From a bacterium (GTDB lineage: Bacteria; Muiribacteriota; Ozemobacteria; Ozemobacterales; Ozemobacteraceae), in assembly GCA_016192885.1 (NCBI GenBank), contig JACPTH010000455.1:1-11082 (forward strand): a DNA stretch of 11,082 nucleotides, written 5' to 3'. How positions within the stretch are numbered: position 1 is the stretch's first letter; every line of letters starts with the position of its first letter. Position numbers and translations under genes: made by a program. Positions 1 to 7,463 of this stretch are shown one piece after another. A model generated the notes under the pieces. The model was not told the origin of the DNA, ran no database searches, and saw nothing but the letters and a program-made list of their open reading frames with translations.

Positions 1-2270
1 CAACCATTTCATCCACTTTGCCGATGAGTCCGAGAATCGGATAAACCGGACTTTCTTCAGATCCGGCGACATCCGCAACCACGTATGCCACCTGCTTGAG
101 GTTCTTGTGAAACCGGTTTTTGTCCTCGATTTTTTCCGCCGGTTTGACAAGTTCCAGAAGCGGTACCATCCGCTTACCCGTCGGCGACATCAGCTTGAGG
201 GCCATAATCGAATCGATTCCCGAACGATCGGAACGGGCAAGACGAATCAAAATCGGGACATCCTCTTTTTCACGCGGAAGTCTCATCAGGCCGACTTGAG
301 ATCCGCTGACCCCGATTCGTACAAGTTGGGCGATCTGTTCGACGCTTATTCCCAGCATTGCCGCTTTTTCGCTGTCGATGACGAACTGAACCTTGCGCTG
401 GTCGTCTTCCATGTATGTATCGACGTCTACCACGCCTTCAGTTTCACGGAAGAGTTTTTCAACCTGTCTGGAAAGCTGCATAGTTTTTTCATAATCGGGG
501 CCGTAAACTTCCGCTACAAGGGTTTCAAGAACGGGCGGGCCCGGGGGAACTTCCGCAACCTTGATATTGGCCCCAAACTTTTGGGCAATTTTCTGTAATT
601 CCGGCCGAACCTGGACGGCAATCTGATGGCTTTGGCGGTTGCGCATCGATTTCCCGACAAGATTCACCTGAAGATCAGCCATATTGGCGCCGTTCCTCAG
701 GAAGTAGTGGCGGACGAGTCCGTTGAAATTATACGGGCTTGCGATTCCGATATATGTTTCAACATCCGTTACCTCGGGAACCGTCTTCAAAAAGGAAACC
801 ATCGCCTGTGCGGTCTGGGATGTCCTTTCAAGCGAGGACCCTTCGGGCATATCGATAATAACCTGAAACTCGCTTTTGTTGTCAAAAGGGAGCATTTTCA
901 CTCTGACAAGGCGCAACGGAACCATCAGCAGGGTGGCGAGAAGCAAGACCACCAAGCCGATAAGGAACCATTTTCTCACCTTCGGATTATCGATCAGAGG
1001 ATGCATCATCCGGCGATAAATTCTTGTTGTAAAACTATCCGGGTGCTCATGTTGGGTACCGCCTTCCCCGGATTTTTCGAACTTCAGGAAACGGAGGGCC
1101 GCCCTGGGTGTGACCATGAACGCAACGAGCAGGGAAAAGAACATCGCCGCGGATGCACCGACCGGTATTGGCCGCATATAGGGCCCCATAAGACCCCTTA
1201 CGAACGCCATCGGAAGAATTGCGGCGATAACGGTCGCGGTAGCCAGAATGGTCGGATTTCCGACCTCGTCAACCGCTTCAATCGAGACATCAGCCGGATC
1301 GCGGCCCGAGTTTTTCGATAAACCGAAATGTCGAACCATATTTTCTACGACCACAATTGCGTCATCAACGAGAATTCCGATCGAAAAAATCAATGCAAAA
1401 AGGGTTATTCTGTTCAGGGAATAACCGATCTGATAAAAGAAAGCCAGTGTTAATGCCAATGTCACCGGGATAGCCACCCCGACTACCCCGGACTCGCGCC
1501 AACCCAGCGAAACCAATATCAACAGGACCACTGAAATGGTCGCCAAAAGCATATGGAAAAGGAGCTCGTTGGATTTCTCGGCGGAGGTTTCACCGTAATT
1601 CCGCGTTTCCCGAATAAAAACATCCTCCGGGATCAGGGTTTTACGCAGCTCCGCGATTTTACCCGAAACAGAATCCGGATGACCGCAACGGATCGAATTC
1701 TATTTTTATCGTGCGAGGGGAACCACCAATCAAAGTCACCTCGGAAACATCATTTAGCGCTTTGATTTCATCGGAAACCTGCGCCGCAACCCTTCGAAGC
1801 TGGTAGTGATCGTATTTTTTACTCCAAAAGGTCAAAGCCATTATCGGGACATCATCGATTGAACGGCTTTTAATAAAAGGACCGACGGTTCCGGGTGGAA
1901 TGCGTTCCTTGTGGTGTTCGAACTTTTCGTTGATCTTGACGATCGATCTTTCGAGATCCTCTCCCACGCGGAATCGAACGATCGCCATTCCCCGTTCCGG
2001 GGCCGATGTGGAATAAATATACTCCACTCCGGGAATCTCCCACAAAAGTTTTTCCATCGGCCTGACGAGCCGTTCCTCGACTTCCGCGGGGGAAGCTCCG
2101 GGAAGGCCGACGAAGACATCGATCATGGGAACGATTATCTGCGGTTCCTCTTCCCGCGGGGTCATTCCCACCGCGAAAATGCCGAACAAAATCGAAAAAA
2201 TCACGAAAAGCGGGGTAAGTTTCGAATTGATGAATTTAGCGGAGAACCCTCCGGATAATCCGATGTTCAC
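1..2270 (-). pseudogene. RND-family efflux pump inner-membrane subunit, broken by internal deletion and frameshift; 3' end outside window
   Basis: This is a proton-driven efflux permease of the RND superfamily. It starts with GTG at 2270; a GGGAGG ribosome site overlaps the stop codon of the adaptor gene upstream. The first 200 or so codons give the usual start of this subgroup: a first membrane segment, then TPREEEPQI, then part of the periplasmic domain up to IKIEFDPLR. The frame then shifts and stops at 1659-1661. A second frame, open from about 1676 to the window edge, continues with SGKIAELRKTLIPEDV, NYGETSAEKSNELL, several membrane segments, and GILVDDAIVVVEN with the two aspartates of the proton relay. 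In relatives about 90-110 residues separate these two blocks, so I infer a deletion of roughly 300 bp near 1676-1690 that also changed frame. No other frameshift is visible down to base 1. A functional pump is unlikely unless the junction is an assembly error. Confidence 0.85.
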
Positions 2271-2285
2271 TATGTTACCTCCCTT
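2268..2285 (-). promoter_or_regulatory. Ribosome site of RND gene overlapping adaptor stop codon
   Basis: On the minus strand the adaptor ends AAA GGG AGG TAA, followed by CATA and GTG. The GGGAGGT Shine-Dalgarno sequence therefore includes the last codon and part of the stop codon. This decides the GTG at 2270 as the RND start and implies coupled translation of the two pump genes. Confidence 0.7.
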
Positions 2286-3399
2286 TCATCGGAGGTTCGA
2301 CCAGGAATTTTTCTCCGGGAACGATTCCGGCGAGAATTTCTATCTGATTTCCGAAAACGCGGCCGGTCCGGACAAGACTGTAAACCGGCTTTCCATCGCG
2401 TTCGAGCCAGATCCCATCGAGTTGTCCGCGTGCCTCAACCGAGGCTAAGGGAACCAGAATTACCTGCTCCTTTCCGATCGGGAATTTTCCCCTCGCATAC
2501 ATTCCGCTTCGAAGCCTCGGATCGCGCGGAATCGCTATCTTGACCATGAAAGTATGGGAAAACTGGTCCACGGCCGGAACGGTCTCCACTACCTTTCCTG
2601 AAAAGCTTTGGCCCGGAAGGGCATCCACCGAAACCTCGATCTGCATTCCCTCTGATACTCCTCCGATCAGGCTTTCGGGGACGACCGCCTCGAACCTGAG
2701 TTGAGAGTCATCCTCGATCACAAGCAACGGAACTCCGGGGGCGGCAAGCATTCCTGCCTCGATTTTTCTGGATGTCACGCGACCGGAAAACGGGGAGACC
2801 ACCTCGGCCAGATTCCGGATGGTTTCCACTTTGTTTATACCCGCCTGTGCCTGACCCATGCGGGCGGAAACACTCGATTTCTTTGCGGCAATGGATCCGA
2901 TCTGGGCCTGGGCTGCGCGAAGCTGCGCGCGAATCGAGTTGAGTTGGGCTTCGGATTGATCGTATTCCTGCTTGCTTACGGACTTCCGCTCGAACAGTTG
3001 TTTGATACGCTCGAAGGATGTTTCAGCCAAAGTCAGCTGCGACTGAACCTGGTCTTTTTGCGCGTTTGCGGCCGCCAGACCTTTCTCGATTTCGTTCATC
3101 ATGGATGACGCCTCGCTCAACCCCGCTTTCGCTCCTTCCAGATCCGAGGCGATATCCTTTGCATCGATTCGAACCACAGTTTCACCTTCGTTTACAGCCT
3201 CGCCCTCGCGTTTCAAAACCTCAAGAACGTTTCCCATGACCTTGCTTGAAAGCGTGGTTACCGAACGGGGCTGGATATTTCCGACCGCAAAATAAAACCG
3301 CTCTTTATCGATTTTCCCGGCGGTCGACCAATTCTGTTGAGCTTGTACAATTTCGCTAGTTATGACAATCAGACCAATCAGCGCAAAAATCTTTTTCAT
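2275..3399 (-). CDS. Periplasmic adaptor (membrane fusion) subunit of RND efflux pump, HlyD/AcrA type
   Basis: 374 residues. It would link an RND pump to an outer-membrane channel across the periplasm. I chose ATG at 3397-3399 because AAGGAG lies 6 bases ahead; a GTG seven codons earlier has no such site. Residues 1-20 (MKKIFALIGLIVITSEIVQA) look like a signal peptide ending in VQA, with no lipobox cysteine. Next come the first half of a lipoyl-like domain (GNVLEVLKREGEAVNEGE), a long heptad-rich hairpin at about residues 80-190, and the second lipoyl half (VVSPFSGRVTSRKIEAGM). A beta-barrel part with VPESLIGGVSEGMQIEVSV and the membrane-proximal end follow. The order and length are normal for the family. 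The stop codon overlaps the ribosome site of the RND gene, so the two were co-translated. It appears intact, but both partner genes are broken, so it may be an orphan. Confidence 0.9.
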   Translation of the reverse strand: MKKIFALIGLIVITSEIVQAQQNWSTAGKIDKERFYFAVGNIQPRSVTTLSSKVMGNVLEVLKREGEAVNEGETVVRIDAKDIASDLEGAKAGLSEASSMMNEIEKGLAAANAQKDQVQSQLTLAETSFERIKQLFERKSVSKQEYDQSEAQLNSIRAQLRAAQAQIGSIAAKKSSVSARMGQAQAGINKVETIRNLAEVVSPFSGRVTSRKIEAGMLAAPGVPLLVIEDDSQLRFEAVVPESLIGGVSEGMQIEVSVDALPGQSFSGKVVETVPAVDQFSHTFMVKIAIPRDPRLRSGMYARGKFPIGKEQVILVPLASVEARGQLDGIWLERDGKPVYSLVRTGRVFGNQIEILAGIVPGEKFLVEPPMKGR

Positions 3400-3469
3400 T
3401 GCTTTTCTCCTTCGATTCACGAATCATAAGCAACTTCAATGCTATGCATCAGTTATTTTAAACAAAAAT

Positions 3470-3637
3470 TCATTCGCGAAGAATTTCGCAGTGCTCCAGG
3501 GTCAATTCCCCAAGCGCCAATTTCAGCCTTGCCTTACCAATTGAATGATCGTACAGGGCTTTGAGATGGTTCATCTGATGATTCAGCAATGATGTTTCGG
3601 CGCGCAAAACATCCCCCGTTTGGATCAATTCACCAGA
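3470..3637 (-). pseudogene. C-terminal remnant of TolC-like outer-membrane efflux protein
   Basis: The minus-strand frame from about 3637 to the TGA at 3470-3472 reads SGELIQTGDVLRAETSLL, then NHQMNHLKALYDHSIGKARLKLALGEL. This is the typical last helix pair of TolC/OprM-family proteins (VLRAETxLLxxQxNxLxALYDxxIxxARLxLALG). Only about 50 of the usual 420-480 residues remain. The sequence further upstream in this frame (ASSVYSGNCRNMSIFLSADF) is not TolC-like and overlaps the methyltransferase promoter region, so the gene was cut near 3637. The remnant sits 70 bp before the adaptor, which fits an original tolC-adaptor-RND operon. The 5' part of the gene is nowhere in this window. Confidence 0.7.
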
Positions 3638-3657
3638 AAAATCAGCACTCAAAAAGA

Positions 3658-3689
3658 TTGACATATTCCGGCAATTTCCGGAATATACA
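3658..3689 (+). promoter_or_regulatory. Candidate promoter with 20-bp spacer for the methyltransferase gene
   Basis: TTGACA (perfect -35 match) lies at 3658-3663 and TATACA (4 of 6 to the -10 consensus) at 3684-3689, separated by 20 bp. Start of transcription would fall near 3696, about 60 bases before the ATG. A spacer of 19-20 bp is too long for normal sigma-70 use but is typical of promoters activated by MerR-family proteins. The promoter function is inferred. Confidence 0.45.
3663..3686. promoter_or_regulatory. Perfect palindrome, candidate operator of the methyltransferase gene
   Basis: ATATTCCGG (3663-3671) and CCGGAATAT (3678-3686) are exact reverse complements separated by CAATTT. 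The dyad fills the spacer between the candidate -35 and -10 boxes. It is too far from any gene end and lacks a T-run, so it does not look like a terminator. The downstream gene product has an N-terminal MerR-like DNA-binding domain and is the obvious candidate ligand; that is inference. Confidence 0.5.
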
Positions 3690-3756
3690 GAACTGGCCAT
3701 GTTCGTATCCTAATACAAATTTCCGCCCCAGCCTGTTAACAAAAGGGGAAAATCAA

Positions 3757-5658
3757 ATGCAAACATTAACAATAAAAGAGGCTTCAAGTCTTCTTGAAGT
3801 GTCGGAAGCAACGGTAAGAAACTGGATTAATCACGGCTACCTTTCCCCTGTTTTGAACACAAAAAACCAATTTGAAGCATCGGCTGTCAATTTGCTGAAA
3901 AAAAAGATTGAGAGCGGGGAAATAAACAGGCTTAGTATGAGAGCAAATAAGAAAAGCACAGACAATTCTTTCATTCCGGATGAATACGTCAAGGATGAAG
4001 CCTTTGTTTTAGAACTAGAGCGAATCCGAAAAATATTTTCAGAAAACTCACTGGACTTAAATCACGCATTGTTTGTACTGACCATTAAACAACTTGTTTT
4101 GAAAAAGGAACTTTCACTTCAGAATTCCCATTTTTTCAACCCTCAAGGGTATACTAATTTTCTTAGGGAATCAGTAAGAATAGAAGTCTCCTCGTGGTTG
4201 TCGGAGCTAGAGGGCAATGAAAAATCGCGTCGTACCGACTATTCTATTTTGTTTGATTCTCTCTCCAATGTTTCGCATGACGACACCATCGGAATTATTT
4301 ATCAGTCGCTGATGCTTTTCAAGGACTTCGAAAAAAGGGATGGTTTATTTTTAGACCCTTGTTGCGGCACTGGGCAGTTTCTTATTCGCGCTTCAAAATC
4401 AGGTTATGAAAATCACAGTTCTTTGTATGGCTTTGATATAGACCCAATCGCAATAAAAATTGCAAGAATTAACCTGCTTCTGGCCTTTCCTGGCGCTTGT
4501 TTTTCACCCCAGGTATACCAAGTAAATACCCTAACAGAAGTTGCAAGCGGTGGTTTGTTTTGCGAGGCAAACCACCTAAAACATCGGGTTCAACTTATCG
4601 CTACAAATCCGCCATGGGGTGCGGCTTTCAGTGACCCTGAAATAGCGGACTTAACCGCTTTATACCCGAAAATTTCATCCGCAGAATCCTTCTCCTATTT
4701 TTTGGCAAAAAGCCTTGAATTGGTGGGGGCGAATGGGGCCATTTCCTTTATTCTCCCGGAATCGTTTCTTAATATCAGGGTTCATTCAGATATTCGAGAC
4801 CTAATTCTTACCAATTCCAGTATCTTAAAAATTCATTCCGTTGGCAGAAAATTCAAAGGCGTGTTTACACCCGTTGTTCGTCTTGACCTTTTAAAAAAAC
4901 CACCGTCCCCCGATTGGTCTGTTTGCCTTCTGGATTCTGAAGATAACGAGAATGTTGTTCCCCAAGCACGATTCAAAAGAAATCTGCATTATATTTTTGA
5001 TGCCGGGCTATCTGAAGAAGAAAATCAAATCATTTCCAAGCTGTATTCTCTTCCGCACCTTTCTTTGAAAAACAATGCGGAATGGGCCTTAGGCATCGTT
5101 ACAGGGGATAATGAAAAACATGTTTCACCAACTTTTCAGGAGGGAATGGAACCTGTTTTCAAGGGTAGCGACATTAAGCCGTATTTATTGAAACAACCAA
5201 CATCTTTCCTTAAATTCGTTCCAGAGAACTTCCAGCAAGTTGCACCTGAAGCGAAATACAGAGCAAAAGAGAAATTAGTTTATAAATTCATTTCAAGCAA
5301 ACTTGTTTTTGCTTACGATGACAAGCAGTCACTCACATTGAATAGCGCGAATATACTAATCCCTAAAATAGAGAACTATTCTTTGAAGGTCATTCTTTCC
5401 CTTCTCAATTCAAGCCTTTTTCAATTCGTTTTTTCCAAGAAATTTAATACCCACAAAGTCTTAAGGGGTGACTTGGAAAATCTGCCTTTTCCGGTTTTTT
5501 CTCCCGAACTTAAAATCGCACTAGAGGGATTAGTTGACCGAGGCATCATGGGAAATGATGTTTTGTCCGCTGTTGATTTGAAGATCTTCCAGGCTGTCGG
5601 CTTAACGAAAGATCAAATTGAATTGGTTTTGAATTCCCTCTGTGTCAATAATAGGTGA
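3757..5658 (+). CDS. Adenine-N6 DNA methyltransferase with N-terminal MerR/excisionase-type helix-turn-helix
   Basis: 633 residues. The start is ATG 3757, with AAGGGG 7-8 bases ahead; the frame is open further upstream, but that stretch overlaps the tolC remnant and the promoter. Residues 3-30 (LTIKEASSLLEVSEATVRNW...) form a MerR/excisionase helix-turn-helix. Residues 60-190 are helical and charged. Motif I is LDPCCGTGQF (D200-G206), the SAM acidic loop is YGFDIDP (224-230), and the catalytic motif IV is NPPW (284-287). The C-terminal half, with GIVTGDNEKH, FKGSDIKPY, LNSANILIP and LNSSLFQFVF, resembles the TaqI/Eco57I-type target-recognition region. The motif order I, IV, then recognition domain is the gamma class. 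It would transfer a methyl group from S-adenosylmethionine to adenine in a specific DNA site. I see no nuclease motif in it and no restriction gene beside it, so it may be solitary or regulatory. The fused helix-turn-helix is unusual. Codon use is AT-richer than the efflux genes to its left. Confidence 0.85.
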   Translation: MQTLTIKEASSLLEVSEATVRNWINHGYLSPVLNTKNQFEASAVNLLKKKIESGEINRLSMRANKKSTDNSFIPDEYVKDEAFVLELERIRKIFSENSLDLNHALFVLTIKQLVLKKELSLQNSHFFNPQGYTNFLRESVRIEVSSWLSELEGNEKSRRTDYSILFDSLSNVSHDDTIGIIYQSLMLFKDFEKRDGLFLDPCCGTGQFLIRASKSGYENHSSLYGFDIDPIAIKIARINLLLAFPGACFSPQVYQVNTLTEVASGGLFCEANHLKHRVQLIATNPPWGAAFSDPEIADLTALYPKISSAESFSYFLAKSLELVGANGAISFILPESFLNIRVHSDIRDLILTNSSILKIHSVGRKFKGVFTPVVRLDLLKKPPSPDWSVCLLDSEDNENVVPQARFKRNLHYIFDAGLSEEENQIISKLYSLPHLSLKNNAEWALGIVTGDNEKHVSPTFQEGMEPVFKGSDIKPYLLKQPTSFLKFVPENFQQVAPEAKYRAKEKLVYKFISSKLVFAYDDKQSLTLNSANILIPKIENYSLKVILSLLNSSLFQFVFSKKFNTHKVLRGDLENLPFPVFSPELKIALEGLVDRGIMGNDVLSAVDLKIFQAVGLTKDQIELVLNSLCVNNR

Positions 5659-5696
5659 GACAAATTCCTTTCCCTGAAGGATTGAACAAATTGGGT

Positions 5697-6170
5697 TCAA
5701 ATGGCATTACCAAGGGTCCAACTTTTTCTCCCTCCAGGGAAAAATTTTTTTACAGTTTTTGCTTTGAAGGGCAATTCAAGGGTTTTGACGTAGTTTGAAA
5801 TGGCTTTTAGCTCCGGGTCTTTGTGAACGAGAATGGCGTTTTCCTCGATGGCAGTAGCGGCGATGATAGAATCAGCGACCGAAAGTCGGTGATTTGCCTT
5901 TATTCTTCCAGCGGAAAGGGCAATCCTTTCGTTTGAATTCACGATTCGGAGTGGAAGAGATTTTACCAAAATGATTATTTCTTTGGCGATACTTTCACTT
6001 TTTTCTTGCCAGGTAATGTAGTAAATTTCGGTAAGGCTTATGAAAGACAAGAATATTTTACACCCAGCTTTTTTTCCTGTTTTCAGAATTTTCTCGACAA
6101 TTTCACAACCCTCTTCATTTTCCGCAAAAGAAAATAAGGCGGAAGTATCCAAAACGTAGATTTTACCCAC
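5697..6170 (-). CDS. vapC: VapC-type PIN-domain toxin (ribonuclease)
   Basis: 157 residues, GTG start at 6170, overlapping the antitoxin gene by 8 bases. PIN-domain nucleases cleave RNA with Mg2+ held by four acidic residues. Here these are D8 (VLDTSAL), E48 (SLTEIYY), D100 (SVADSIIAATA) and D118 (VHKDPEL), all at the expected spacing. Length is normal or slightly long: the C-terminus carries a basic tail (KAKTVKKFFPGGRKSW). It lies tail to tail with the methyltransferase, 38 bp apart. Free toxin would block translation; the cognate antitoxin is the gene just ahead. The exact RNA target cannot be read from sequence. Confidence 0.88.
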   Translation of the reverse strand: MGKIYVLDTSALFSFAENEEGCEIVEKILKTGKKAGCKIFLSFISLTEIYYITWQEKSESIAKEIIILVKSLPLRIVNSNERIALSAGRIKANHRLSVADSIIAATAIEENAILVHKDPELKAISNYVKTLELPFKAKTVKKFFPGGRKSWTLGNAI

Positions 6171-6390
6171 GCGTTCTTTCTTCCTGACGGGATCTTAAAA
6201 GCGCTTTCCGAAGAGAATTCCCCTTTACTTTTCCTTTAAGGGTTGCGATGGAGTCGGAAGGTATTGGTAATACGGTGATGGTGTGGCCATCGTCAATCCA
6301 TTCAAGCTTGGTTTGGGGTTGAATGTTATATCTCTTTCGTATTGTCACTGGAATAGCGGTTTGCCCACGAACGGTAACGGTGCTTTCCAT
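6163..6390 (-). CDS. vapB: VapB-type antitoxin, AbrB/MazE (SpoVT) swapped-hairpin fold
   Basis: 75 residues, ATG at 6390 with a strong GGAGGTG site 6 bases ahead. The N-terminus STVTVRGQTAIPVTIRKRY, followed by NIQPQTKLEWIDDG, is the classic AbrB-like DNA-binding hairpin (TVTxRGQxxIPxxIRxxxxIxPxxxLEW). The C-terminal charged tail (SLRKALLRSRQEERTRG) is where such proteins wrap their toxin. Its stop TAA (6163-6165) overlaps the toxin start, so toxin synthesis depends on antitoxin translation. It probably represses its own operon; see the TTGCAA repeats just upstream. Confidence 0.85.
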   Translation of the reverse strand: MESTVTVRGQTAIPVTIRKRYNIQPQTKLEWIDDGHTITVLPIPSDSIATLKGKVKGNSLRKALLRSRQEERTRG

Positions 6391-6412
6391 AGTTACACCT
6401 CCATTGAATGAG

Positions 6413-6466
6413 TTTGCAAGAAGATTTAGAATTTTGCAAGATTTTTTTTAATAGATTCTTGCAAAA
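6413..6466. promoter_or_regulatory. Three TTGCAA boxes upstream of vapB, candidate autoregulatory operator
   Basis: TTTGCAAGA occurs at 6413-6421 and TTTTGCAAGA at 6432-6441; the exact reverse complement TCTTGCAAAA lies at 6457-6466. The TTGCAA cores start 20 and 25 bp apart, about two and two and a half helical turns. Each core is itself a palindrome. The cluster lies directly before the ribosome site of vapB, where AbrB-type antitoxins usually bind. No clear -10 box could be picked for this strand. Confidence 0.45.
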
Positions 6467-6469
6467 ACA

Positions 6470-6718
6470 CCCTAGCTTTGCCGCACGAACCGGATGCACC
6501 ATCAAAGACATCCCGGTCGGTCTCGAACGAATGACGAGGCCGAGTTCAAGTACAATAACGAGCGCCACGAAAAAGGTGAGATTCCTCCGGTTGAACGGGT
6601 CCGGACCAGCCATTTTCTCGCGGATCATGTCGTGGGAAGCTCTCCAGAGCCATACCCTCAATTTGATTTTCTTCCCGTGAATTTGCATGAGTTGTCGGCA
6701 ATCTGATGTCGACTCCAA
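6470..6718 (-). pseudogene. Putative N-terminal fragment of an unknown membrane protein
   Basis: The minus-strand frame from about 6688 (ATG) or 6718 (TTG) reads MQIHGKKIKLRVWLWRASHD, MIREKMAGPDPFNRRN, then a hydrophobic stretch LTFFVALVIVLELGLVI, then RSRPTGMSLMVHPVRAAKLG. This looks like a basic cytoplasmic start followed by a signal anchor. Codon use here is G+C-rich and unlike the AT-rich vapBC region; the likeness stops at about 6470, where the TTGCAA repeats begin. An AAAGGAGG sequence lies at about 6721-6728, but it is too close to the TTG and too far from the ATG to settle the start. I do not recognise the family. It may be a gene cut off by arrival of vapBC, or a chance open frame. 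Confidence 0.3.
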
Positions 6719-6816
6719 CCCTCCTTTAGAAGGTACTCAACCCCAGGGATGTTACTTGGGAATACGGGAGTTATGGTCTAATTTATTTTTAAGATGTTGC
6801 AAAATTTTTGGTTACT

Positions 6817-7295
6817 CTAGGACGCAACCCGAGTTTGAGGACAAAGAATGTGTGTTAGGAATTGTTTTCGCCTCTCTGCCAATCTGGAGGCCGTTTCCCC
6901 ATTTTCGAAACAGGATATCTCGACTTCTCTTCCGCTTTTCAAAAACGCGACCAAGGAAAAATCCTGTGATTGAAGCAAATCCCAGGTCGCCTCTTGCTTC
7001 CTTAAAAAAAACCGCAAAAGATTCAAAATGGTGTCCGCTGAAACATTGGCTGTGTGGCTTTTTAAAATTAAGCCCTTAAGGTTTCCCAAATCAGCGACGC
7101 TTTCTTCTTCTATCACCTTTCCAAGAATCCGCGTCGTTCGGAGGAGTTTGCGGTTTTTCCTGTTAATGGGAAAACTTTGCTCCCAAACCAGTTTTTTTTA
7201 TTTTCGACACGGCAAACTTCTCTAACGGCTTCGCGATGGAGCTTCAACCCGGTACTCTCGAAAACCATTTCCCGACATTTGTTTTGTATAATCAT
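6817..7295 (-). pseudogene. Unknown gene in two overlapping frames joined by an A8 run
   Basis: The frame starting at ATG 7295 reads MIIQNKCREMVFESTGLKLH..., and a second frame in the -1 register runs to the TAG at 6817. They meet at a run of eight A (7192-7199, minus strand), where A AAA AAC sits with the first frame reading AAA AAC. A -1 slip there would give a 159-residue protein: ...REVCRVENKKN, LVWEQSFPINRKNRKLLRTT, RILGKVIEEESVADLGNLKG, then a helical C-terminus (LLRFFLRKQEATWDLLQSQD). The product would be basic in its first half and mostly helical. I do not recognise it. It could be a decayed gene with a length change in the A-run or a true slip-translated gene. The second frame also has a GTG at 7116 that could start a 99-residue product. 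Confidence 0.35.
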
Positions 7296-7463
7296 CTTTC
7301 TACAGAAAATAAACAGAAATGGACCTTAAGCTATCAGATCGATGAAAAAACTTTTTCTGAGTCGGGGGAATTGTCTTTCCAATCTCCATGCATTGCTAAG
7401 GAGTTTAAAGCTTTCCAGGCTTACCAAAGTCCAAAGTAGCAACCCGGTTCGAGGAAAAACAGG

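Noticed and set aside
107..1321. Long plus-strand open frames at 107-598 and 626-1321
   Set aside because: They are antisense to the clearly conserved RND pump frame, which reads without stops on the minus strand with recognisable motifs.
1659..1700. Programmed frameshift in the RND gene
   Set aside because: There is no slippery site, and about 100 residues of conserved domain are missing, so a deletion explains it better.
2701..3295. Plus-strand open frames over the adaptor gene
   Set aside because: Antisense to an intact HlyD/AcrA-type gene; no ribosome sites or recognisable domains.
3414..3425. GATTC-AC-GAATC inverted repeat before the adaptor gene
   Set aside because: Only five-base arms next to the ribosome site; too short to claim as an operator.
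3589..3756. An earlier start for the methyltransferase, adding 56 residues
   Set aside because: The added part overlaps the tolC remnant and the candidate promoter and is not protein-like; ATG 3757 has a good ribosome site and begins directly with the helix-turn-helix.
5682..5700. Hairpin TTGAAC/GTTCAA between the methyltransferase and vapC as a terminator
   Set aside because: Only a six-base stem, no T-run on either strand, and it overlaps the vapC stop codon.
6494..6706. Plus-strand open frames over 6408-6706
   Set aside because: The protein is polar and low in hydrophobic pattern; the minus-strand frame gives a coherent membrane anchor instead. Neither is certain.
7163..7199. Stem TGGGA/TCCCA followed by eight T on the plus strand as a terminator
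   Set aside because: Five-base stem, six bases before the T-run, and no plus-strand gene upstream; the T-run is better read as the A-run of the minus-strand slip site.
7236..7439. Plus-strand 67-residue open frame
   Set aside because: No ribosome site or known motif; the neighbouring recognisable sequence is on the minus strand.
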